A program made the translations under genes and the position numbers. A stretch of DNA of 64,000 nucleotides, taken from NCBI RefSeq assembly GCF_029227915.1, contig NC_079887.1:18165650-18229649 (forward strand). The letters run 5' to 3'. This document shows positions 36,367 through 47,074 of the stretch, piece by piece. This DNA is from Hydractinia symbiolongicarpus (Eukaryota > Cnidaria > Hydrozoa > Anthoathecata > Hydractiniidae). Each line of letters starts with the position of its first letter. Positions within the stretch are counted from its first letter, which is position 1. The notes under the pieces are model-generated. The model saw only the letters and a program-made list of their open reading frames with translations, did not search any database and was not told the origin of the DNA.

Positions 36367-37827
36367 TTAAAGACTTGGCGCAATGGAAAAAGACTTGGGA
36401 CGTCGTAGTCTAATGAGAGTTGAAGGACTAGACCAATGATAACCTACGCAGGCACGTGGAATTACGTGATTTATGTGTAAGGCATTTATTAGGCAGCAAA
36501 AGGCCATATTACAGCGTTTAGAGGCCTGTAAGCGTAGTTGACTGTGTTTTAAAGACATGACGCAATGGAAAACAATTTGGGACGTCGTAGTCTATAGAGA
36601 GTGGAAAGATTAGACCAATGGTGACCTGCGCAGGCACGTGAAACCACGTGATTTGCGTTGTAAGGCTCTTTTTAGGCATCAAAATGCCACTTTACGGTCT
36701 TTAGAGGTCTGTAAGCGTAGTTGACATTGTTATAAAGACTGGGCGCAATGGAAAAAGACTTGGGACGTCGTAGTCTAATGAGAGTTGAAGGACTAGACCA
36801 ATGATAACCTACGCAGGCACGTGGAATTACGTGATTTATGTGTAAGGCCTTTATTAGGCAGCAAAAGGCCATATTACAGCGTTTAGAGGCCTGTAAGCGT
36901 AGTTGACTGTGTTTTAAAGACATGACGCAATGGAAAACAACTTGGGACGTCGTAGTCTATAGAGAGTGCAGAGATTAGACAAATGGTAACCTGCGCAGGC
37001 ACGTGAAATTACGTGTTATTTACGTGTAAGGCTCTTTTTAGGCATCAAAATGCCATTTTACGGTCTTTAGAGGTCTGTAAGCGTAGTTGACGGTGTTTTA
37101 AAGCCATGGCGCAATGGAAAACGACTTGGGAAGTCTTAGTCCATTGAGAGTGGAAGGATTAGACCATTGTTAAACTGCGCAGGCATGTGGAACCACGTGC
37201 TTTACGTGTAAGGCCTTTATTAGGCATCAAAAGGCCATATTACAGTGCTTAGAGGCCTGTAAACGTAGTTGACTGTGTTTTAAAGACATGACGCAGTGGA
37301 AAACAACTTGGGATGTCGTAGTCCATTGACAGTGAAAGGATTAGACCAATGGTAACCTGTGCAGGCACGTGGAACCACGTGATTTACGTGTAAGGTTTTT
37401 ATTAGGTGTCAAAAGGCCATATTACAGTCTTTACAGGCCTGTGCGGGTAGTTGACTGTGTTTTAAAGACTTGGCGCAATGGAAAAAGACTTGGGACGTCG
37501 TAGTCTAATGAGAGTTGAAGGACTAGACCAATGATAACCTACGCAGGCACGTGGAATTACGTGATTTATGTGTAAGGCATTTATTAGGCAGCAAAAGGCC
37601 ATATTACAGCGTTTAGAGGCCTGTAAGCGTAGTTGACTGTGTTTTAAAGACATGACGCAATGGAAAACAATTTGGGACGTCGTAGTCTATAGAGAGTGGA
37701 AAGATTAGACCAATGGTGACCTGCGCAGGCACGTGAAACCACGTGATTTGCGTTGTAAGGCTCTTTTTAGGCATCAAAATGCCACTTTACGGTCTTTAGA
37801 GGTCTGTAAGCGTAGTTGACATTGTTA
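35638..37827. repeat. 6-mer tandem duplication, period 1,095 bp
   Basis: Bases 35,638-36,732 and 36,733-37,827 are direct copies at an offset of 1,095. GGGCGCAATGGAAAAAGAC occurs at 35,646 and 36,741. The join reads CATTGTTATAAAGACTGGGCG: its left half is an M3 context (TTATAAAGCCATGG) and its right half an M1 context (TTTTAAAGACTGGG). They share TAAAG at 36,733-36,737. One difference is CCTGTAAACG at 37,258 for CCTGTAAGCG. The crossover creates a hybrid monomer with the longest minus-strand open frame of this family (36,672-36,923), which is a by-product. Confidence 0.92.
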
Positions 37828-40303
37828 TAAAGCCATGGCGCAATGGAAAACGACTTGGGAAGTCTTAGTCCATTGAGAGTGGAAGGATTAGACCATTGTT
37901 AAACAGCGCAGGCATGTGGAACCACGTGCTTTACGTGTAAGGCCTTTATTAGGCATCAAAAGGCCATATTACAGCGTTTAGAGGCCTGTAAGCGTAGTTG
38001 ACTGTGTTTTAAAGACATGACGCAGTGGATAACAATTTGGGACGTCGTAGTCTATAGAGAGTGGCAAGGTTAGACCAATGGTAACCTGCGCAGGCACGTG
38101 AAACCACGTGATTTACGTGTAAGGCCTTTATTAGGTGTCAAAAGGCCATATGTGCGGGTAGTTGACTGTGTTTTAAAGACTTGGCGCAATGGAAAAAGAC
38201 CTGGGACGTCATAGTCTAATGAGAGTTGAAGGACTAGACCAATGATAACCTACGCAGGCACGTGGAATTACGTGATTTATGTGTAAGGCCTTTATTAGGC
38301 AGCAAAAGGCCATATTACAGCGTTTAGAGGCCTGTAAGCGTAGTTGACTGTGTTTTAAAGACATGACGCAATGGAAAACAACTTGGGACGTCGTAGTCTA
38401 TAGAGAGTGGAGAGATTAGACCAATGGTAACCTGCGCAGGCACGTGAGTCCACGTGATTTACGTGTAAGGCCTTTATTAGGTGTCAAAAGGCCATATGTG
38501 CGGGTAGTTGACTGTGTTTTAAAGACTTGGCGCAATGGAAAAAGACCTGGGACGTCGTAGTCTAATGACAGTTGAAGGACTAGACCAATGATAACCTACG
38601 CAGGCATGTGGAATTACGTGATTTATGTGTAAGGCCTTTATTAGGCAGCAAAAGGCCATATTACAGCGTTTAGAGGCCTGTAAGCGTAGTTGACTGTGTT
38701 TTAAAGACATGACGCAATGGAAAACAATTTGGGACGTCGTAGTCTATAGAGAGTGGAAAGATTAGACCAATGGTGACCTGCGCAGGCACGTGAAACCACG
38801 TGATTTGCGTGGTACGGCTCTTTTTAGGCATCAAAATGCCACTTTACGGTCTTTAGAGGTCTGTAAGCGTAGTTGACATTGTTATAAAGCCATGGCGCAA
38901 TGGAAAACGACTTGGGAAGTCTTAGTCCATTGAGAGTGGAAGGATTAGACCATTGTTAAACAGCGCAGGCATGTGGAACCACGTGCTTTACGTGTAAGGC
39001 CTTTATTAGGCATCAAAAGGCCATATTACAGCGTTTAGAGGCCTGTAAGCGTAGTTGACTGTGTTTTAAAGACATGACGCAGTGGATAACAATTTGGGAC
39101 GTCGTAGTCTATAGAGAGTGGCAAGGTTAGACCAATGGTAACCTGCGCAGGCACGTGAAACCACGTGATTTACGTGTAAGGCCTTTATTAGGTGTCAAAA
39201 GGCCATATGTGCGGGTAGTTGACTGTGTTTTAAAGACTTGGCGCAATGGAAAAAGACCTGGGACGTCGTAGTCTAATGAGAGTTGAAGGACTAGACCAAT
39301 GATAACCTACGCAGGCACGTGGAATTACGTGATTTATGTGTAAGGCCTTTATTAGGCAGCAAAAGGCCATATTACAGCGTTTAGAGGCCTGTAAGCGTAG
39401 TTGACTGTGTTTTAAAGACATGACGCAATGGAAAACAACTTGGGACGTCGTAGTCTATAGAGAGTGGAGAGATTAGACCAATGGTAACCTGCGCAGGCAC
39501 GTGAGTCCACGTGATTTACGTGTAAGGCCTTTATTAGGTGTCAAAAGGCCATATGTGCGGGTAGTTGACTGTGTTTTAAAGACTTGGCGCAATGGAAAAA
39601 GACCTGGGACGTCGTAGTCTAATGAGAGTTGAAGGACTAGACCAATGATAACCTACGCAGGCATGTGGAATTACGTGATTTATGTGTAAGGCCTTTATTA
39701 GGCAGCAAAAGGCCATATTACAGCGTTTAGAGGCCTGTAAGCGTAGTTGACTGTGTTTTATAGACATGACGCAATGGAAAACAATTTGGGACGTCGTAGT
39801 CTATAGAGAGTGGAAAGATTAGACCAATGGTAACCTGCGCAGGCACGTGAAACCACGTGATTTACGTGTAAGGCTCTTTTTAGGCATCAAAATGCCATTT
39901 TACGGTCTTTAGAGGTCTGTAAGCGTAGTTGACGGTGTTATAAAGCCATGGCGCAATGGAAAACGACTTGGGAAGTCTTAGTCCATTGAGAGTGGAAGGA
40001 TTAGACCATTGTTAAACAGCGCAGGCATGTGGAACCACGTGCTTTACGTGTAAGGCCTTTATTAGGCATCAGAAGGCCATATTACAGTGCTTAGAGGCCT
40101 GTAAGCGCAGTTGACTGTGTTTTAAAGACATGACGCAGTGGAAAACAACTTGGGACGTCGTAGTCCATTGACAGTGAAAGGATTAGACCAATGGTAACCT
40201 GTGCAGGCACGTGGAACCACGTGATTTACGTGTAAGGCCTTTATTAGGTGTCAAAAGGCCATATTACAGTCTTTACAGGCCTGTGCGGGTAGTTGACTGT
40301 GTT

Positions 40304-41759
40304 TTAAAGACTTGGCGCAATGGAAAAAGACTTGAGACGTCGTAGTCTAATGAGAGTTGAAGGACTAGACAAATGATAACCTACGCAGGCACGTGGAATT
40401 ACGTGATTTATGTGTAAGGCCTTTATTAGGCAGCAAAAGGCCATATTACAGCGTTTAGAGGCCTGTAAGCGTAGTTGACTGTGTTTTAAAGACATGACGC
40501 AGTGGATAACAATTTGGGACGTCGTAGTCTATAGAGAGTGGAAAGATTAGACCAATGGTAACCTGCGCAGGCACGTGAAACCACGTGATTTACGTGTAAG
40601 GCTCTTTTTAGGCATCAAAATGCCATTTTACGGTCTTTAGAGGTCTGTAAGCGTAGTTGACGGTGTTATAAAGCCATGGCGCAATGGAAAACGACTTGGG
40701 AAGTCTTAGTCCATTGAGAGTGAAAGGATTAGACCATTGTTAAACAGCGCAGGCATGTAGAACCACGTGCTTTACGTGTAAGGCCTTTATTAGGCATCAA
40801 AAGGCCATATTACAGTGCTTAGAGGCCTGTAAGCGTAGTTGACTGTGTTTTAAAGACATGACGCAGTGGAAAACAACTTGGGACGTCGTAGTCCATTGAC
40901 AGTGAAAGGATTAGACCAATGGTAACCTGTGCAGGCACGTAGAACCACGTGATTTACGTGTAAGGCCTTTATAAGGTGTCAAAAGGCCATATTACAGTCT
41001 TTACAGGCCTGTGCGGGTAGTTGACTGTGTTTTAAAGACTTGGCGCAATGGAAAAGGACTTGGGACGTCGTAGTCTAATGAGAGTTGAAGGACTAGACCA
41101 ATGATAACCTACGCAGGCACGTGGAATTACGTGATTTATGTGTAAGGCCTTTATTAGGCAGCAAAAGGCCATATTACAGCGTTTAGAGGCCTGTAAGCGT
41201 AGTTGACTGTGTTTTAAAGACATGACGCAAAGGAAAACAATTTGGGACGTCGTAGTCTATAGAGAGTGGAAAGATTGGACAAATGGTAACCTGCGCAGGC
41301 ACGTGAAACCACGTGATTTACGTGTAAGGCTGTTTTTAGGCATCAAAATGCCACTTTACGGTCTTTAGAGGTCTGTAAGCGTAGTTGACATTGTTATAAA
41401 GCCATGGCGCAATGGAAAACGACTTGGGAAGTCTTAGTCCATTGAGAGTGGAAGGATTAGACCATTGTTAAACAGCGCAGGCATGCGGAACCACGTGCTT
41501 TACGTGTAAGGCCTTTATTAGGCATCAAAAGGCCATATTACAGTGTTTAGAGGCCTGTAAGCGTAGTTGACTGTGTTTTAAAGACATGACGCAGTGGAAA
41601 ACAACTTGGCACGTCGTAGTCCATTGACAGTGAAAGGATTAGACCAATGGTAACCTGCGCAGGCACGTAAAACCACGTGATTTACGTGGAAGGCTCTTTT
41701 TAGGTATCAAAATGCCATATTACGGCGTTTAGAGGCCTGTGCGGGTAGTTGACTGTGTT
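40304..41759. repeat. Two adjacent 728-bp 4-mers, one of which is lost in copy 2
   Basis: The 4-mers starting at 40,304 and 41,032 differ at markers such as GACTTGAGACG against GACTTGGGACG, and TTATTAGGTG against TTATAAGGTG. In copy 2 the single 4-mer at 49,821 follows the first pattern on its left (TTATTAGGTG near 49,761) and the second on its right (AAAAGGACTTGGG near 49,841). The 728-bp loss therefore came from a crossover between the two 4-mers, somewhere in about 49,765-49,840. Confidence 0.88.
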
Positions 41760-42420
41760 TTAAAGACTTGGCGCAATGGAAAAAGACTTGGGACGTCGTA
41801 TTCTAATGAGAGTTGAAGGACTAGACCAATGATAACCTACGCAGGCACGTGGAATTACGTGATTTATGTGTAAGGCCTTTATTAGGCAGCAAAAGGCCAT
41901 ATTACAGCGTTTAGAGGCCTGTAAGCGTAGTTGACTGTGTTTTAAAGACATGACGCAATGGAAAACAATTTGGGACGTCATAGTCTATAGAGAGTGGAAA
42001 GATTAGACCAATGGTGACCTGCGCAGGCACGTGAAACCACGTGATTTACGTGGTAAGGCTCTTTTTAGGCATCAAAATGCCACTTTACGGTCTTTAGAGG
42101 TCTGTAAGCGTAGTTGACATTGTTATAAAGCCATGGCGCAATGGAAAACGACATGGGAAGTCTTAGTCCATTGAGAGTGGAAGGATTAGACCATTGTTGA
42201 ACAGCGCAGGCATGTGGAACCACGTGCTTTACGTGTAAGGCCTTTATTAGGCATCAAAAGGCCATATTACAGCGTTTAGAGGCCTGTAAGCGTAGTTGAC
42301 TGTGTTTTAAAGACATGACGCAGTGGATAACAATTTGGGACGTCGTAGTCTATAGAGAGTGGCAAGGTTAGACCAATGGTAACCTGCGCAGGCACGTGAA
42401 ACCACGTGATTTACGTGTAA

Positions 42421-45400
42421 GGCCTTTATTAGGTGTCAAAAGGCCATATTACAGTCTTTAGAGGCCTGTGCGCGTAGTTCACTGTGTTTTAAAGACATGG
42501 CGCAATGGAAAATGATTTGGGACGTCGTAGTCTATAGAGAGTGGCAAGGTTAGACCAATGGTAACCTGCGCAGGCACGTGAAACCACGTGATTTACGTGT
42601 AAGGCCTTTATTAGGTGTCAAAAGGCATATTACGGCCTTCAGAGGCCTGTAAGAGTAGTTGACGGTGTTATTAAGCCTAGGCGCAAAGGACAACGACTTG
42701 GGAAGTCGTAGTCCATTGAGAGTGGAGGGATTAGACGAATGGTAAACAGCGCAGGCACGTGGAACCACGTGCTTTACGTGTAAGGCCTTTATTAGACATC
42801 AAAAAGCCATATTACAGTGTTTAGAGGCCTGTCTAGTAGTTGACTGTGTTTTAAAGACATGACGCAGTGGAAAACGATTTGGGACTTCGTAGTGCGTTGA
42901 GAGTGTAAGGATTAGACCAATGGTAACATGCGCAGGCACGTGAAACCACGTGATTTACGTGTAAGGCTTTTATTAAGTGTCAAAAGGCATATTACTGTAA
43001 GAGTAGTTGACGGTGTTATTAAGCCTAGGCGCAATGGAAAACGACTTGGTACGTCATAGTCTATTGATGGTGGAAGGATTAGACCAATGGTAACCAGCGC
43101 AAGCACGTGGAACCACGTGATTTAAGTGAAAGGCCCTTACTAGCTGTCAAAAGGCCATTTTACGGTCTTTAGAGGTTGGAAAACGACTTGGGAAGTCTTA
43201 GTCCATTGAGAGTGGAAGGATTAGACCATTGTTAAACAGCGCAGGCATGTGGAACCACGTGCTTTACGTGTAAGGCCTTTATTAGGCTTCAAAAGGCCAT
43301 ATTACAGTGTTTAGAGGCCTGTAAGCGTAGTTGACTGTGTTTTAAAAACATGACGCAGTGGAAAACAACTTGGGACGTCGTAGTCCATTGACAGTGAAAG
43401 GATTAGACCAATGGTAACCTGCGAAGGCACGTGGAACCACGTGATTTACGTACAAGGCTTTTATTAAGCATCAAAAGGCCATATTACAGTCTTTACAGGC
43501 CTGTGCGCGTAGTTGACTGCGTTTTAAAGACTTGGCGCAATGAAAAAAGACTTGGGACGTCGTAGTCTAATGAGAGTTGAAGGACTAGACCAATGCTAAC
43601 CTGCGCAGGCACGTGGAACTACGTGATTTATGTGTAAGGCCTTTATTAGGCAGCAAAAGGCCATATTACAGCGTTTAGAGGCCTGTAAGCGTAGTTAAGT
43701 GATTTTTAAAGACATGACGCAATGGAAAACAACTTGGGACGTCGTAGTCTATTGAGAGTGGAGAGATTAGACCAATGGTAACCTGCGCAGGCACGTGAAA
43801 CCACGTGATTTACGTGTAAGGCTCTTTTTAGGCATCAAAATGCCATATTACGGTCTTTAGAGGCCTGTGCGCGTAGTTCGCTGTGTTTTAAAGACATGGC
43901 GCAATGGAAAACGATTTGGGACGTCGTAGTCTATAGAGAGTGGCAAGGTTAGACCAATGGTAACCTGCGCAGGCACGTGGATCCACGTGCTTTACGTGTA
44001 AGGCCTTTATTAGGCATCAAAAAGCCATATTACAGTGTTTAGAGGCCTGTGCGCGTAGTTGACTGTGTTTTTAAGACATGACGCAGTGGAAAACGATTTG
44101 GGACTTCGTAGTGCATTGAGAGTGTAAGGATTAGACCAATGGTAACATGCGCAGGCACGTGAAACCTCGTGATTTACGTGTAAGGCTTTTATTAAGTGTC
44201 AAAAGGCATATTACGGCCTTCAGAGGCCTGTAAGAGTAGTTGACGGTGTTATTAAGCCTAGGCGCAATGGAAAACGACTTGGTACGTCGTAGTCTGTTGA
44301 TGGTGGAAGGATTAGACCAATGGTAACCAGCGCAAGCACGTGGCACCACGTGATTTAAGTGAAAGGCCCTTACTAGCTGTCTAAAGGCCATTTTACGGTC
44401 TTTAGAGGTCTGTAAGAGTAGTTGACGGTGTTATTAAGCCTACGCGCAATGGAAAACGACTTGGTACGTCGTAGTCTGTTGATGGTGGAAGGATTAGACC
44501 AATGGTAACCAGCGCAAGCACGTGGCACCACGTGATTTAAGTGAAAGGCCTTTATTAGGCATCAAAAGGCCATATTACAGTGTTTAGAGGCCTGTAAGCG
44601 TAGTTGACTGTGTTTTAAAGACATGACGCAGTGGAAAACAACTTGGGACGTCGTAGTCCATTGACAGTAAAAGGATTAGACCAATGGTAACCTGCGCAAG
44701 CACGTGGAACCACGTGATTTACGTACAAGGCTTTTATTAAGCATCAAAAGGCCATATTACAGTCTTTACAGGCCTGTGCGCATAGTTGACATTGTTATAA
44801 AGCCATGGCGCAATGGAAAACGACTTGGGAAGTCTTAGTCCATTGAGAGTGGAAGGATTAGACCATTGTTAAACAGCGCAGGCATGTGGAACCACGTGCT
44901 TTACGTGTAAGGCCTTTATTAGGCATCAAAAGGCCATATTACAGCGTTTAGAGGCCTGTAAGCGTAGTTCACTGTGTTTTAAAGACATGACGCAGTGGAT
45001 AACAATTTGGGACGTCGTAGTCTATAGAGAGTGGCAAGGTTAGACCAATGGTAACCTGCGCAGGCACGTGAAACCACGTGATTTACGTGTAAGGCCTTTA
45101 TTAGGTGTCAAAAGGCCATATTACAGTCTTTAGAGGCCTGTGCGCGTAGTTCACTGTGTTTTAAAGACATGGCGCAATGGAAAATGATTTGGGACGTCGT
45201 AGTCTATAGAGAGTGGCAAGGTTAGACCAATGGTAACCTGCGCAGGCACGTGAAACCACGTGATTTACGTGTAAGGCCTTTATTAGGTGTCAAAAGGCAT
45301 ATTACGGCCTTCAGAGGCCTGTAAGGGTAGTTGACGGTGTTATTAAGCCTAGGCGCAAAGGACAACGACTTGGGAAGTCGTAGTCTACCGAGAGTGGAGG

Positions 45401-45429
45401 GATTAGACCAATGGTAACCTGCGCAGGCA
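42421..45429. repeat. C-type monomer mosaic within duplication copy 1
   Basis: About seventeen monomers, many with GGCATATTACGGCCTTCAG and AGCCTAGGCGCAA. Included are the 14-bp deletion monomer at 42,995, the 142-bp monomer at 43,176, and a single-monomer repeat in which GGTACGTCGTAGTCTGTTG occurs at 44,281 and 44,463, 182 bp apart. Most dyads here keep both CACGTG boxes. Nothing other than satellite is present. Confidence 0.85.
43141..43267. repeat. 142-bp monomer (40-bp deletion)
   Basis: CTTTAGAGGT, ending at 43,176, joins directly to TGGAAAACGAC, losing the 40 bp that normally hold TAGTTGAC, GTTATAAAG and GCGCAA. The same lesion is at 51,966 in duplication copy 2, so it predates the 9.5-kb duplication. 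Confidence 0.9.
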
Positions 45430-47069
45430 CGTTGAACCATGTACTTTACCTGTAAGGCTTTTATTGGACATCACAAGGCCATACTACAGCGTTTAGAGGC
45501 CTGTGCGCGTAGTTGACGAAGTTGTAAAGAAATGGCCCAATGGAAAACGACTTGGGACGCCGTAGTCTATTGAGAGTAGAAGGATTAGATCAATGGTAAC
45601 CTGCACAGGCACGTGGAATCACGTGATTTAAGTATAAGGCTTTTATTAAGCATCAAAACACCATATTACAGTCTTTAGAGTCCTCTACACGTAGTTGACG
45701 GTGTTATAAAGCCATGGCACATTGGAAAACGACTTGGGACGTCTTAATCTATTGAGAGTGGAAGGATTAGACAAATGCTAACCTGCGCAGGCACGTGGAA
45801 CCACGTGATTTACGTGTAAGACTTTTCTTACGCATCACAAGGCCATATTACAGCGTTTCGAGCCTGTGCGCGTAGTTGACGAAGTTGTAAAGAAGTGGCG
45901 CAATGGAAAACGACTTGGTACGCCGTAGTCTAATGAGAGTAGAAGGATTAGATAAATGGTAACCTGCACAGGCACGTTGAATCACGTGATTTAACTGTAA
46001 GGCTTTTATTAAGCATCAAAACACCATATTACAGTCTTTAGAGGCCTCTACACGTAGTTGGCGGTGTTATAAAGCCATGGAGCAATGGAAAACGACTTGG
46101 CACGTCGTAGTCTAATGACAGTAGAAGGATTAGATCAATGGTAATCTGAGCAGGCACGTGGAACCACGTGATTTAAGTGTCAGGCTTTTATTAAGCATCC
46201 AAACACCATATTACAGTCTTTAGAGGTCTGTACACGTAGTTGACGGTGTTATAAAGCCATGGCGCAATGGAAAACGACTTGGCACGTCGTAATCTATTGA
46301 GAGTGGAAGGAATAGACCAATGGTAACCTGCGCAGGCACGTTGAACCACGTATTTTACGTGTAAGGCTTTTATTGGGCATCACAAGGCCATACTACAGTG
46401 TTTAGAGACCTGTTCGCGTAGTTGACGAAGTTGTAAAGAAATGGCACAATGGAAAACGAATTGGGACGCCGTAGTCTAATGAGAGTAGAAGGATTAGATC
46501 AATGGTAACCTGCGCAGGCACGTGGAATCACGTGATTTAAGTGTAAGGCTTTTATTAAGCATCAAAACACCATATTACAGTCTTTAGAGCCCTCTACACG
46601 TAGTTGACGGTGTTATAAAGCCATGGCGCAATGGAAAACGACTTGGCACGTCGTAGTCTAATGACAGTAGAAGGATTAGATCAATGGTAACCTGAGCAGG
46701 CACGTGGAACCACGTGATTTAAGTGTAAGGCTTTTATTAAGCATCCAAACACCATGTTACTGTCTTTAGAGGTCTGTACACGTAGTTGACGGTGTTATAA
46801 AGCCATGGCGCAATGGAAAACGACTTGGGAAGTCGTAGTCTACCGAGAGTGGAAGGATTAGACCAATGGTAACCTGTGCAGGCACGTTGAACCACGTGAT
46901 TTAAGTGTAAGGCTTTTATTAAGCATCAAAACACCATATTACAGTCTTTACATGCCTGTGCGCGTAGTTGACGAAGTTGTAAAGAAATGGCACAATGGAA
47001 AACGACTTGAAACGCCGTAGTCTAATGAGAGTAGAAGGATTAGATCAATGGTAACCTGCGCAGGCACGT
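45430..47069. repeat. Family B monomers, first block
   Basis: About nine monomers of a distinct family. Type b1 has TTGAACCA(T/C)GTACTTTACCTG, CATCACAAGGCCATACTAC, GACGAAGTTGTAAAG and GACGCCGTAG. Type b2 has GGAATCACGTGATTTAAG and AAAACACCATATTACAG with GCCTCTACACG. Type b3 has CTGAGCAGG, CATCCAAACACC and GTCTTAATC. They follow each other roughly as b1-b2-b3. The b1 dyad has lost both CACGTG boxes (CACGTT, ACGTA). The block ends abruptly at the duplication junction at 47,059-47,074. Confidence 0.88.
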
Positions 47070-47074
47070 GGAAT
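47059..47074. other. Junction of the 9.5-kb duplication
   Basis: Left of the junction the sequence is family B (AGATCAATGGTAACCTG) and matches the end of copy 2 at 56,922-56,955. Right of it the sequence is core M1 type (TACGTGATTTATGTG) and matches 37,558 onward. Both parents share the 16 bases CGCAGGCACGTGGAAT, so the crossover lies within them. These bases belong to the CCTGCGCAGG/CACGTG element. The join is at the homologous monomer position in both parents, which fits unequal homologous exchange. Confidence 0.93.

Larger units (their letters stand above)
37553..47069. repeat. 9.5-kb tandem segmental duplication, copy 1
   Basis: A 9,517-bp segment that recurs directly downstream. It runs from M1-M4 core monomers (37.55-42.4 kb) through a C-type mosaic (42.4-45.4 kb) to family B monomers (45.43-47.07 kb). 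Offsets to copy 2 are 9,517 at the left (38,151 to 47,668), 8,789-8,790 in the middle (42,995 to 51,785; 43,176 to 51,966) and 9,881 at the right (47,041 to 56,922). The shifts reflect later gain and loss of whole monomers in copy 2. Confidence 0.95.

Noticed and set aside
36672-36923. Longer 83-codon open frame that might look like a gene fusion
   Set aside because: It is created by the 6-mer crossover at 36,733-36,737, which joins two monomer subtypes and removes a stop.
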